Of a stretch of 64,000 nucleotides of DNA, positions 1-8,886 are shown piece after piece. Source of the stretch: CBDDCA01 sp965218205. GTDB taxonomy: Bacteria; Spirochaetota; Spirochaetia; WTKD01; G963693115. The stretch covers positions 1,054,001 through 1,118,000 of the forward strand of contig OZ244590.1 in assembly GCA_965218205.1 (NCBI GenBank), read 5' to 3'. Position 1 is the stretch's first letter. Each line of letters begins with the position of its first letter. A model generated the notes under the pieces. That model had not been told where the DNA came from, ran no database searches, and saw nothing but the letters and a program-made list of their open reading frames with translations. The translations under genes and the position numbers were made by a program.

Positions 1-1
1 T

Positions 2-703
2 GATATTTTGTGTGCATCAGAATGTAATGTAGATTATATAGGACTTATGTTTTATAAAAAATCGTCCCGTTTTCTCTCTATACAACAGGCAAAATCTATA
101 CTGGAACAAGCAAGAAAACAGAGAAAAGGAATATTTTTTCCAAAAGTTGTCGGGGTATTTGTTGATACCCATTTTGATGAAATTCAAACAGCTATAGCGC
201 ATCTTAATTTAGATATAGTTCAGCTGTATTCTGGATATACAGAATATGCACAATATACATGTCCGTATTGGTCTTCAATACGAGTGAAAGCACATAACGA
301 TATTGTTGCTTTAGAAACCATACTTCATAAGAAAGATAAAGAAGAAAACAGAGATGTCAACATGGTATCAGATATACAGCATAATAAAGGAAGTCTCACT
401 GCTATGAGTGCTCAACAAATATTGCATTCAAATGCACTTATTATTGATTCCTATTCTGCTACTGCATACGGAGGAACAGGGGAATCATTTAACTGGGATG
501 TGCTTAAAAATACAGCTATCTCAATACCCTATTTTATTGCTGGAGGTATTAGGGAGGAAAATGTCAAAGAGGTACTCATTCATGCCCCATATGGTATTGA
601 CATAAGTTCAGGAATAGAAAAAACTCCAGGAGTAAAAGATCATACGCTTATGAGAAACATAGCGAACATTGTACAACAGTATAATATTTCTGTTATGAAA
701 TAA
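2..703 (+). CDS. trpF: phosphoribosylanthranilate isomerase, 5'-truncated by window edge
   Basis: TrpF carries out the Amadori isomerisation of phosphoribosylanthranilate in cytoplasmic tryptophan synthesis. The visible part begins inside the first barrel strand region with VDYIGLMFYKKSSRFLS, which matches the family stretch GADYIGLIFYPKSPRY. It ends with the signature GGTGESFNW and the phosphate-binding loop IAGGIREENV followed by GIDISSGIE. The frame is open through position 2, so the catalytic-Cys segment (KICG) and the true start lie outside the window. About 25 extra residues (rich in K, E, N, D) sit before the GGTG motif compared with typical TrpF. Stop at 701-703. Confidence 0.9.
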   Translation, partial: DILCASECNVDYIGLMFYKKSSRFLSIQQAKSILEQARKQRKGIFFPKVVGVFVDTHFDEIQTAIAHLNLDIVQLYSGYTEYAQYTCPYWSSIRVKAHNDIVALETILHKKDKEENRDVNMVSDIQHNKGSLTAMSAQQILHSNALIIDSYSATAYGGTGESFNWDVLKNTAISIPYFIAGGIREENVKEVLIHAPYGIDISSGIEKTPGVKDHTLMRNIANIVQQYNISVMK

Positions 704-767
704 CAACACAAAGACAGTTTTTATTGTAATTTTACCATCTCATGTATACCTTTGGTAAGCCTCTATG

Positions 768-825
768 CAAATATTTTACTTAAGTAGCACTTAAAATTGA
801 GAGTATCAGGCTATTTTTTAAAAAA
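768..825 (+). repeat. 58-bp dispersed repeat, copy A (partner 61841-61898)
   Basis: This stretch matches 61841-61898 at about 51 of 58 positions, in the same orientation, including the block CAGGCTATTTTTTAA. Weaker similarity extends about 45 bp to the left of both copies. Each copy lies next to a DUF285 lipoprotein gene: here past the 3' end of the minus-strand gene, there upstream of the plus-strand gene. No reading frame is conserved. Confidence 0.7.
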
Positions 826-907
826 GCTCCTTTGGAAATTCAAAAAAGAAGGCAACAGAAGTACTAAAAAAAACTTATAAAGGGTTTTGTATTCTAATAT
901 CCTCTAA

Positions 908-943
908 AAAAGAGCAAAGATATAAAAATATCTTTGCTCTTTT
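908..943. terminator. bidirectional intrinsic terminator
   Basis: A perfect 16-bp inverted repeat (AAAAGAGCAAAGATAT, then its complement) surrounds an AAAA loop. Because the stem starts with A4 and ends with T4, the RNA of either strand ends in a short U run. It lies between convergent trpF (ends 703) and the minus-strand DUF285 gene (ends 966), so it can serve both. Confidence 0.85.
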
Positions 944-965
944 CATTACTAGAAATAAAATACAC

Positions 966-3900
966 CTAATACCAACTGGGAATACCTCCAGCACCCTTAA
1001 ACATGTTAGCCTTAGTGGTAACTGCTTTCACAGGAGTTTTCCAACTTCTTAATGCTTGATTAAATGCACTAGCATTTTCAAACATACTTGTAAAATTTAT
1101 TACTTTAGCAAGACCATTATTTTTACCCCAATTATCAATATCTTGATTAAATTTACTTGCTTCTTCAAACATATCATCCATACGAATAACTTTACTTGTA
1201 TTCCAATCAGCTATATCTTTATTAAAAGCAGCTGCACCCTGAAACATCCGAAACATAGTAGTAACTTTACTTGTATTCCAAGCTCCTATATCTTGATTAA
1301 ACACTGTTGCACCATTAAACATATTATCCATAAAAGTAATATCTGAAGTATCCCAACTACCAATATCCTTATTAAATGCCTCTGCATCCTTAAACATACC
1401 TGACATACTAACTACATTGCTGGTATTCCAATTTCCAATATCCTGATTAAAATTAGTGGCTCCCCAAAACATATGACCCATATTTTTTACTGCACTTACA
1501 TTCCAACTCCCTATATCTTGATTAAATGAACTTGCCTCATTAAACATACCTAACATATTAGTAACCTTACTTACATTCCAATACGAAATATCCCCATTAA
1601 ATTTTGTTAAACCTCTAAACATCGCTTTCATATCAGTAACATTACTTGTTTCCCATCCACTAATATCCCCATTAAAGTCTGTATGAGCAGAAAAAATACC
1701 ATTAAATAAATCACCCATATCAGTAACTCCACTTACATCAATAACGTTCAAATCTGCATTATTTCCTTGTGCAGTAATTTCAGTATTTATAGCGGTTTTT
1801 AATGCATTAATAGTAGTAGGACTATGTTTATACGCATCCACAACCACTACCAATACAGTATGTGATCTTTTATCATCAGTATAGGTATGTATAGTATTCT
1901 TACTCGAATCTTGACTTGTAAATTGTACTGTATACTCTTTATTCACTGTCTTTGTAGGAGTACCTGATATTTTTCCTGTTGCAGAGTCAAAAGTCAATCC
2001 TGTATCAGTAGCAAATGTAGAAGGACTAATAGCAAATATACCTGTAATAGTAGGGCTTTTAGTAAAAGTAAGAGCGGTAATAGCACTATTTTTTTCTACC
2101 GAAACAAGAGTCCTATTAGGAGTAATACTAAAGTACCAAGAAGGAAGCATTGGCATTTTCGCATCTTTGAATATATTCGTAGTGTCGGTAGAACGACTAA
2201 GAACCCAATTCTCAAGATCCTGATCAAACGCACTAGCATTACGAAACAGACTGTGCATAGTAGTAACATTACTGGTATCCCAATCTCCTATATCTTGATT
2301 AAACTTACTAGCACTAAAAAACATAGCTTTCATAGAAGTAACCTTGCTGGTATCCCAATCTCCTATATCTTGATTAAACACTGCAGCTCCATCAAACATA
2401 TTAGTCATATCAGTTACTTTACTGGTAACAAAATCACCTATATCCTGATTAAAAACGCTAGCTCTATAGAACATATAACTCATATTAGTTACATTACTGG
2501 TATCCCAATCTCCTATATCGTTATTAAAAGCCCTTGCTACACGAAATAACCCACTCATAGTAGTAACATTACTCGTATTCCACTTTGATATATCACCGTT
2601 AAAAGTAGCATTATCCTTAAACAACTCACTCATATCAGTAATTCTACTGGTATCTATCATATTAAGATTAGCAGTATTTCCTTGTGCAGTAATTTCTGCA
2701 CTTATATTTTGTAATAACTTGCTCTTATTATCAGGCTTGTATTTGTAATCAGTAGTAACTGCTACTGTAATTGTTCTATCAGAATCAGTATACTCATGAA
2801 TAACACTATCATCAGCAGTTTTACTCGTAAAAGTTATAGTATAAGAAGTACGAGCAGTCACTTTAGTAGCAGTACCTGAAATTGTACCCGTAGCAGTATC
2901 AAAAGACAACCCTGTATTAGTGGTAATATTAGGACTAATACTAAATGTTCCTGCTATAGTAGGTGTTTTAGTAAGTACTATTCTCTCATTATTAGCCAGA
3001 GGAACATACATATAAGAAGTAAGAGTAGTTTTATTTGTATTGATACTAAAGTACCACGTAGGAAGTGTAGCTACCGCAGAATCCTTAAATATACCCGTTT
3101 TTGGAACACTCTGTTTCACATTCCAAGTCTCAAGATTTTGATTGAATCTACTTGCTCTTTCAAACATATTAGCCATAGTAACAATCTTACCTATATTCCA
3201 GCTTGATATATTCTGATTAAAATTACTGGCATCACGGAACATATCATTCATAGCAGTTACTTCTCCTGTTTTCCAGTTACCAATATTCTGATTAAACGCA
3301 GTAGCTCCAACAAACATAGACGCCATAGTAGTAACCTTGCTTGTGTCCCAACTCCCTATGTTTTGATTAAATGCAGTAGCTCCCTTAAACATACGAGCCA
3401 TAGTAGTAACATTCCCTGTTTTCCAACTCCCTATGTTTTGATTAAACGCAGTAGCTCCATCAAACATAGACGCCATAGTAGTAACATTGCTTGTATCCCA
3501 ACTCCCTATGTTCTGATTAAATGCAGCAGCTCCATCAAACATTTTTGCCATATGAGTAACACCATCAGTATCCCAACTCCCAATAGTTTGATGAAACTTA
3601 CTTGCATCCTCAAACATACTGCTCATAATAGATACTGCACTTGTGTCCCAACTCCCTATATTTTGATTAAATGCACTTGCTCCTTTGAACATAGCTTCCA
3701 TAGTAATAAGAATAATAAATCCTGGAGTACTCCCTAAGTTCTCACCTATTTTCCAAGTAGTAATATCCCCATCAAATGCTACTGCATCCTTAAACATAGC
3801 ATTAAACCGTGACACTTTAGAGACATCCCATTTACTCAACGATTGATTAAAAGCAGAAGCTCCACTAAACATGTTACTCATAGTAGTAACAGCACTCACA

Positions 3901-6900
3901 TCCCAATCATTTATGCTCCCATTAAACTTACTTGCATTCTCAAACATACTTTGCATAGTAGTAACCTTACTGGTATTCCATTTTGAAATATCCCCATTAA
4001 AAGTAGCATTACCCTTAAACACATCTCTCATATCAGTAATGCTACTGGTATCTATCATATTAAGATTAGCAGTGTTTCCTTGTGCAGTAATTTCTGCACT
4101 TATATTTTGTAATAACGTATTCTTAGTATCAGGCTTGTGTTTATAATCAATAGTAATAGTAACTGTTTTACTTCTCTCACTATCAGCATAGGTATGAGCA
4201 GGAGAAGTACTTGAAAATTGCACTGTATACGCCTTATTAGATACAATTTTATTCGGAGTTCCCGATATTTTGCCTGTTGCAGGATCAAACTGTAACCCTG
4301 TATCAGTAGCAAAAGTAGTAGGAGCTATCTTAAAGGTACCCGCTATATCAGGTGATTTTGTAAAGGTTATCTCTTTAGAATTAGAAGGAGAGTGAGGCAA
4401 GGTGCTATAAATAGTATGGCTAATACTATTAGCACTTGCAGTAATACTAAAATACCATGTAGGAAGTGTTACTACTTTTGTGTTAGCAAACATATCAGTT
4501 TTTGTGACACTACTACTGCCGAGATGGTCGTCCCATTCTTCTAAATCTTGATTAAATGTAGTAGCTCCCTTAAACATATCACTCATATCGGTTACTGCAC
4601 TGAGTTCCCAATCAGAAATATCAGCATTAAAGGCAGTAGCTCCCTCAAACAGAGAGGACATATCAGTAACTTTACGTACATCCCATAATGACAAATTACC
4701 AGTAAACGCAGTGTTTCCCTTAAACATGTCATGCATATCAGTAACACTGGAAGTATTCCAATTTGAAATATCTCCACTAAACCCAGACAATTTATGTCCC
4801 GCAATAAACAATTCACTCATATCAGTAATAGCACTGGTATCAATACTATTAAGGTCAGCATCCAACACATCATTACTACTATCATCATCGTTTGTCTTTG
4901 TAAGCTCTTGTACAGCAGACAATAATTTTGCAGAAGTATCAGGAGTATGAGTATACCCACTTATAATGGTAAGATAAAAAGATTTAGTTACTGTTTTAGT
5001 ACCAGTGAAAGTAAGCGTATATTCCTTTTTAGACAGCACTTTAGTAATAGTACCTGCTATTCCTCCTGTAGAGCTATCAAAGGCCATGCCTGTGTCAGTA
5101 GTTATGTTAGGAGATATTTGATAGGTACCACTCATACTATATGTTGTTACTGCTTCATTTTTTACTACAAATGTAGCAGATTTTGTTGTAAGTTTATTCA
5201 ACACAAAAGGGCCATCAACAACAGTAGTATCGCTACTTTTTTGATACACTACGGAAACATCATATTTCCAAGAGGGTAGATTAGCACTGGTTATCTTAGC
5301 AGCATCCTTAAAAATATTACTAGTAACAATAGCCTTATTACCAAAATGATCCTTCCAACCTTCTAAGTCTACAGAAAATGCCACTGCTCCTTGAAACATA
5401 CGTGACACATTCTCTACTGTATCTACCGCCCAAGTCGATATATCTTGATTAAATGCAGTAGCGTCCAAAAACATAGAATGCATATACCTCCCATTCGACA
5501 CATCCCACGTAGATATATTTTGATTAAAACTACTTGCTCCTGCAAACATAGTACTAAAATTAGTAACTTTTCCTACTTTCCAATTTGATAGAGTGCCATT
5601 AAACTTTGTAGCACCTGAGAACATAGCAGACATATCAGTGACATTACTTACATCCCATGTAGAAATATCACCATTAAAATTACTAAAAAGGCTATCTGAA
5701 AAAAGATCGCTCATATCCGTAATATTACTGGTATCAATACCAGTTAAATCTGGATCGTTTACATCAGCATTGCCATCACCATCAGTATCTACCAATGATC
5801 GTATCAACTTCAACAATCCTGATTTTGATTTAGGAGCAGAAGTAGAATCAACAATAGACAATGATACTGTAAAAGGTCTATCTTTATTTACATCTCCTGC
5901 TAATGCAAAATCGCCTGTTCCTGTAAAAATAACAGCAATAGACAAAGTGCCTGAAGTAATTGATTTTGTAGCACCAGGAGAAGCCAAAAAGATACCATCA
6001 GTAGTATTCAAACTTACTCCCGCAGGCAATGTACTCTTAGAAGTATCAATTCTATATGTTCCTGTAGCATACGAAGGATATTTTATAATAGGAACACTAA
6101 ATGCCTCTCCTACTGACTTTGTAATAACAGTATTTCCAAATTCTACCTTTTTTGTATACCAAGAAGGCAAAGATTGTTTATTAGCACACCCTTGAGTAAC
6201 AGTAAGATCTAAACAAGAACCATCAAACATAGTTTCTTTAGCTGTTTTTTCCATTTCTAATAGTTTCTTTACAGAATTAAGAGATATATCCCATGCGTCT
6301 AAAGACTGATTGAACTTTTTAGCATTTTTGAACATATTCTTAAACGCTACCGACTGTACTTTTTTTACATTCCATTTAGAAATATCCTGATTAAATACAC
6401 TCGCCCCTTCAAACATACTTGTCATATCAGTAACTTTTTCTGTCTTCCATTTTGATATATCGCTATTAAACTTTGTTGCACTCTTAAACATAGAAGACAT
6501 ATCAGTAACTTTAGTAGTATTCCATTTTGATATATCGCTATTAAACTTTGTTGCACTCTTAAACATAGAAGACATGTCAGTAACTTTAGTAGTATTCCAC
6601 TTTGATATATCACCATTAAACTGTGTTGCTCCTTCAAATATACCTGACATATCAGTAACTTTCTCTGTCTTCCAGTTTGATATATCATAATCAGAATTAG
6701 GGTATTTTACAAAAAGATTACTCATATCAGTAATGTTACTTGTATCTATATCATTAAGATTTACTTTCCCTTTTGCATTCTTAAATCTACTAGCAAGTAA
6801 GCTATCTAACTCCAATCGTGTAGAAGGGACAGTATTAACACTAATCAGTACAGTATTTTCATCATTACTTAATGGAATATCTTCCGCACAACTAAATACT

Positions 6901-6959
6901 AACAATGTAGTAAACATAACTAAAAAATAAAACATAAAATATGAATTTTGTGTTTTCAT
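966..6959 (-). CDS. giant BspA-like (DUF285) surface lipoprotein, 1997 aa
   Basis: The start chosen is the ATG at 6959, preceded by AAGGAGC. It gives a lipoprotein signal peptide ending in LVFSC, so the mature protein should be lipid-anchored. The open frame runs 38 codons further upstream, but that part overlaps the predicted promoter. The mature protein alternates six blocks of 25-residue DUF285 repeats (pattern W-N-T-S-K-V-T-D-M-x2-M-F-x2-A-x2-F-N-x-D-I) with five Ig-like spacers of the putative He_PIG type (TGLxFDxATGxISGT). Each block opens with a segment like LNMIDTSxITDM, and blocks close with a PSWY-like segment; the last four residues of the protein are PSWY. Neighbouring 75-bp units are almost identical (6445-6594), so copy number can change by recombination. 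BspA-like proteins act in adhesion in some oral and gut bacteria; the function here is inferred only. Confidence 0.88.
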   Translation of the reverse strand: MKTQNSYFMFYFLVMFTTLLVFSCAEDIPLSNDENTVLISVNTVPSTRLELDSLLASRFKNAKGKVNLNDIDTSNITDMSNLFVKYPNSDYDISNWKTEKVTDMSGIFEGATQFNGDISKWNTTKVTDMSSMFKSATKFNSDISKWNTTKVTDMSSMFKSATKFNSDISKWKTEKVTDMTSMFEGASVFNQDISKWNVKKVQSVAFKNMFKNAKKFNQSLDAWDISLNSVKKLLEMEKTAKETMFDGSCLDLTVTQGCANKQSLPSWYTKKVEFGNTVITKSVGEAFSVPIIKYPSYATGTYRIDTSKSTLPAGVSLNTTDGIFLASPGATKSITSGTLSIAVIFTGTGDFALAGDVNKDRPFTVSLSIVDSTSAPKSKSGLLKLIRSLVDTDGDGNADVNDPDLTGIDTSNITDMSDLFSDSLFSNFNGDISTWDVSNVTDMSAMFSGATKFNGTLSNWKVGKVTNFSTMFAGASSFNQNISTWDVSNGRYMHSMFLDATAFNQDISTWAVDTVENVSRMFQGAVAFSVDLEGWKDHFGNKAIVTSNIFKDAAKITSANLPSWKYDVSVVYQKSSDTTVVDGPFVLNKLTTKSATFVVKNEAVTTYSMSGTYQISPNITTDTGMAFDSSTGGIAGTITKVLSKKEYTLTFTGTKTVTKSFYLTIISGYTHTPDTSAKLLSAVQELTKTNDDDSSNDVLDADLNSIDTSAITDMSELFIAGHKLSGFSGDISNWNTSSVTDMHDMFKGNTAFTGNLSLWDVRKVTDMSSLFEGATAFNADISDWELSAVTDMSDMFKGATTFNQDLEEWDDHLGSSSVTKTDMFANTKVVTLPTWYFSITASANSISHTIYSTLPHSPSNSKEITFTKSPDIAGTFKIAPTTFATDTGLQFDPATGKISGTPNKIVSNKAYTVQFSSTSPAHTYADSERSKTVTITIDYKHKPDTKNTLLQNISAEITAQGNTANLNMIDTSSITDMRDVFKGNATFNGDISKWNTSKVTTMQSMFENASKFNGSINDWDVSAVTTMSNMFSGASAFNQSLSKWDVSKVSRFNAMFKDAVAFDGDITTWKIGENLGSTPGFIILITMEAMFKGASAFNQNIGSWDTSAVSIMSSMFEDASKFHQTIGSWDTDGVTHMAKMFDGAAAFNQNIGSWDTSNVTTMASMFDGATAFNQNIGSWKTGNVTTMARMFKGATAFNQNIGSWDTSKVTTMASMFVGATAFNQNIGNWKTGEVTAMNDMFRDASNFNQNISSWNIGKIVTMANMFERASRFNQNLETWNVKQSVPKTGIFKDSAVATLPTWYFSINTNKTTLTSYMYVPLANNERIVLTKTPTIAGTFSISPNITTNTGLSFDTATGTISGTATKVTARTSYTITFTSKTADDSVIHEYTDSDRTITVAVTTDYKYKPDNKSKLLQNISAEITAQGNTANLNMIDTSRITDMSELFKDNATFNGDISKWNTSNVTTMSGLFRVARAFNNDIGDWDTSNVTNMSYMFYRASVFNQDIGDFVTSKVTDMTNMFDGAAVFNQDIGDWDTSKVTSMKAMFFSASKFNQDIGDWDTSNVTTMHSLFRNASAFDQDLENWVLSRSTDTTNIFKDAKMPMLPSWYFSITPNRTLVSVEKNSAITALTFTKSPTITGIFAISPSTFATDTGLTFDSATGKISGTPTKTVNKEYTVQFTSQDSSKNTIHTYTDDKRSHTVLVVVVDAYKHSPTTINALKTAINTEITAQGNNADLNVIDVSGVTDMGDLFNGIFSAHTDFNGDISGWETSNVTDMKAMFRGLTKFNGDISYWNVSKVTNMLGMFNEASSFNQDIGSWNVSAVKNMGHMFWGATNFNQDIGNWNTSNVVSMSGMFKDAEAFNKDIGSWDTSDITFMDNMFNGATVFNQDIGAWNTSKVTTMFRMFQGAAAFNKDIADWNTSKVIRMDDMFEEASKFNQDIDNWGKNNGLAKVINFTSMFENASAFNQALRSWKTPVKAVTTKANMFKGAGGIPSWY

Positions 6960-7044
6960 ACAAAAGCTCCTTATATATAAAAATAAAACATATATCGTAT
7001 AAAAGAAAGGTTCATTCCCAAATATACAATAGTATATGAGTATA

Positions 7045-7073
7045 GTTATAAAAAAAATAATTAACTTATACAA
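7045..7073 (-). promoter_or_regulatory. predicted promoter of the DUF285 lipoprotein gene, with T8 tract in spacer
   Basis: On the minus strand, TTGTAT (7073-7068) and TATAAC (7050-7045) are 17 bp apart, and the spacer ends in a run of eight T (7057-7050 counting the first base of the -10). Transcription would start near 7038, leaving a leader of about 80 bases before the ATG at 6959. The layout parallels the T15 promoter of the second DUF285 gene at 61914-61943. Confidence 0.5.
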
Positions 7074-7267
7074 ATAATATTTTAGTCAATTTTAAACAGT
7101 TTTCAATAATTAATTTAAAAAAACCTTTATTCAAGCATTTATTATAATAAAAAATATCTAACGAAGAGATACCAAGCCACTTACAAAGGGTAGGAGCAGA
7201 AGCAGAGAGAGAAAACTGATATTTGAGTAGGGCTTTCCGTTACATCCTGTACACACCCAGCCTTTTC

Positions 7268-7293
7268 TGTCGCATTTAGTCCTTGAATCCGCA
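7268..7293 (+). repeat. 26-bp dispersed repeat, copy 1
   Basis: TGTCGCATTTAGTCCTT is followed by GAATCCGCA. Related copies lie at 11450-11475 (same strand) and 24796-24819 (opposite strand). All three are intergenic. Core consensus is TCGCAyTTAGTCCTTnAATnTGCA with few differences. Its role is unknown. Confidence 0.65.
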
Positions 7294-7345
7294 CACCGTG
7301 CATAACATACTTGATTTTTATTTTAAAAAAGCATACAATAAGTAT

Positions 7346-7882
7346 ATGCCTAAGAGTATGCGGTTAAGTAAAAATTCAGCATTATATTTTCGTTGGGATC
7401 AATCAAGTTATATTTATCTTATTAGTGAAGGTACTGTTCTTTTATCAAGCGAACTCAATCATTCTAAAATACAACAAAAGCATCAGAAAGGTGAATTTGT
7501 AGGGTTATATGCAGCATTAGGCAATTTTCCTTACCAAGAAGATGCTATTACCGAAACTGATGTAGAAGTCATGCTGTTTACTGTAGAAGAATTTGAAAAA
7601 CTTATATCAACAAAATCGAGTTTATCATTGCAGTTATTACAGCTTCTATCAAAAGAGCTACGAAAATCTCATAAGCAAGCAAAAGAAATCCTTACAGAAA
7701 AAAAAGGAAAAATAAATGAAGTAGAAGGATTACTGTCTTATGCACAGGTATATACGCGTAATTATGAGTATGCGAAAGCGAAACATGTTATTGATACTTT
7801 TTTAAGGATGTATCCTAATCATTCTGAGGCAATAGCAAAGGAAATTGAAGATATGAAAAATAAAATTGAGGCAGCAGTGTAA
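7346..7882 (+). CDS. cyclic nucleotide-binding-domain protein without HTH
   Basis: The first half is a cNMP-binding beta-barrel fold: ISEGTVLLSS followed by GEFVGLYAALGNFPYQEDAIT and an acidic region, as in Crp-type sensors, but no C-terminal DNA-binding helix-turn-helix follows. The last 55 residues resemble a TPR-like helical pair (YAQVYTRNYEYAKAK...FLRMYPNHSEA). The ATG at 7346 is preferred over a TTG at 7283 because residues before it do not look like the family. It lies 19 bp upstream of a Crp-like gene with the same domain, so the two are probably co-transcribed. Ligand unknown; the arrangement suggests a sensory partner rather than a transcription factor. Confidence 0.75.
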   Translation: MPKSMRLSKNSALYFRWDQSSYIYLISEGTVLLSSELNHSKIQQKHQKGEFVGLYAALGNFPYQEDAITETDVEVMLFTVEEFEKLISTKSSLSLQLLQLLSKELRKSHKQAKEILTEKKGKINEVEGLLSYAQVYTRNYEYAKAKHVIDTFLRMYPNHSEAIAKEIEDMKNKIEAAV

Positions 7883-7901
7883 AGAGAATATAGAGATAGT
7901 T

Positions 7902-8534
7902 ATGGCAGATAAAATAGATAGATTTGAAGAACAATACAGTGATGGCTCAATAATATTTTGTGAATTTGAACCTGGCGATTCATTTTACTATATTAAATCT
8001 GGAAGTGTAAAATTAGTAAAAATTATTGAAAAAAAAGAATCTATTATAGATATATTGAAGCCCGGTACTTTTGTTGGTGAAATGTCCGTGATAGAATCTA
8101 GTCCTCGTTCTGCTACCGCTATTGCTGTAGGAGAACTTTCTTTGATAAAATTTCCTGCTGAAAATTTCCAAGAAATTATTTTACAAAACTCTCACTTTTT
8201 AATTCGTCTGATAAAAACATTTGCAAACAGAATATTCATCCAACAGCAAAGAATAAAAATTTTCTCATATAAAGCTCCTATAGTGCGTATTTTAGCATTC
8301 TTAAACTCATTAAAAGTACCTGGAAAAACAAACGAAGGAAAACCGTGTTTTAAAATCAATTCAATTTCTGCTGATGTATCTAAATGGGTAGGCTTATCTG
8401 TTGAAGAGTGTAATACAGTACTGAAAGGACTTGTACAGCGAAAAGTTATCAATGTATTAAAAGATAGTATCATTATTTATGATGACGCACTGATAAAAAG
8501 AGAATTTTCTTTGTATTCATCAGGCGATAAGTAG
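7902..8534 (+). CDS. Crp/Fnr-family transcriptional regulator
   Basis: This 210-residue protein starts at the ATG at 7902 (an upstream TTG frame extension overlaps the previous gene). It has the cNMP-fold motifs FEPGDSFYYIKSGSVKL and KPGTFVGEMSVIESSPRSATAIA, the latter being the phosphate-binding cassette region with the R-S-A-T pattern typical of cyclic nucleotide binders. A long helix follows (IRLIKTFANRIF) and then a C-terminal winged-helix region (ISADVSKWVGLSVEECNTVLKGLVQRKVINV). Together with the preceding cNMP-domain gene it forms a two-gene unit. Targets are not evident from sequence. Confidence 0.82.
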   Translation: MADKIDRFEEQYSDGSIIFCEFEPGDSFYYIKSGSVKLVKIIEKKESIIDILKPGTFVGEMSVIESSPRSATAIAVGELSLIKFPAENFQEIILQNSHFLIRLIKTFANRIFIQQQRIKIFSYKAPIVRILAFLNSLKVPGKTNEGKPCFKINSISADVSKWVGLSVEECNTVLKGLVQRKVINVLKDSIIIYDDALIKREFSLYSSGDK

Positions 8535-8819
8535 CCATAATGGCATAAACATCTTTTTAGGCAAGAAAAAAAGGTTTATATCCTAATATCTTTCTCAGAA
8601 GTATCAAAAACGCAAATACATACTATAAAAACTCATTTCCACTGTCAGTAAGTAATAATGTGTTATCTCTTTGTGTTCATAGTATGGCATAAAAGTATAG
8701 CTCATAGAGGTTTTTCAATGATTTTTTTAATTATTAGGATATTCCTTATTCGTTTTTTTATATTTTTGCTTTCTGTTCGGGTTTTTATTAAAATTTTTCA
8801 AATATAAATGCAATAGTAC
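8535..8819. other. AT-rich intergenic region with no gene seen
   Basis: About 350 bp separate the Crp-like gene from the symporter. No plausible coding frame or clear terminator hairpin is seen. Two short GCCATA/ATGGC-like stretches (8533-8546, 8687-8696) are too weak to call. The last 30 bp hold the promoter listed next. Confidence 0.5.
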
Positions 8820-8848
8820 TTGCATAAAAATTAAATAATTTATATTAT
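8820..8848 (+). promoter_or_regulatory. predicted sigma-70 promoter for symporter-alanine dehydrogenase operon
   Basis: TTGCAT (8820-8825) and TATTAT (8843-8848) are separated by exactly 17 bp. The symporter start follows at 8887 with a strong GAGGAGG ribosome site at 8876-8882. Confidence 0.65.
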
Positions 8849-8886
8849 AGATAGTATAGAATTAAAAAAATCATGAGGAGGTTATC

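Noticed and set aside
1056..6195. Many plus-strand frames opposite the giant DUF285 gene (for example 5593-6195)
   Set aside because: They mirror the repeat structure of the minus-strand gene, lack ribosome sites and show no family features.
6960..7073. Upstream extension of the giant DUF285 protein
   Set aside because: The ATG at 6959 has AAGGAGC and a perfect lipoprotein leader right after it, while the extension overlaps the predicted promoter.
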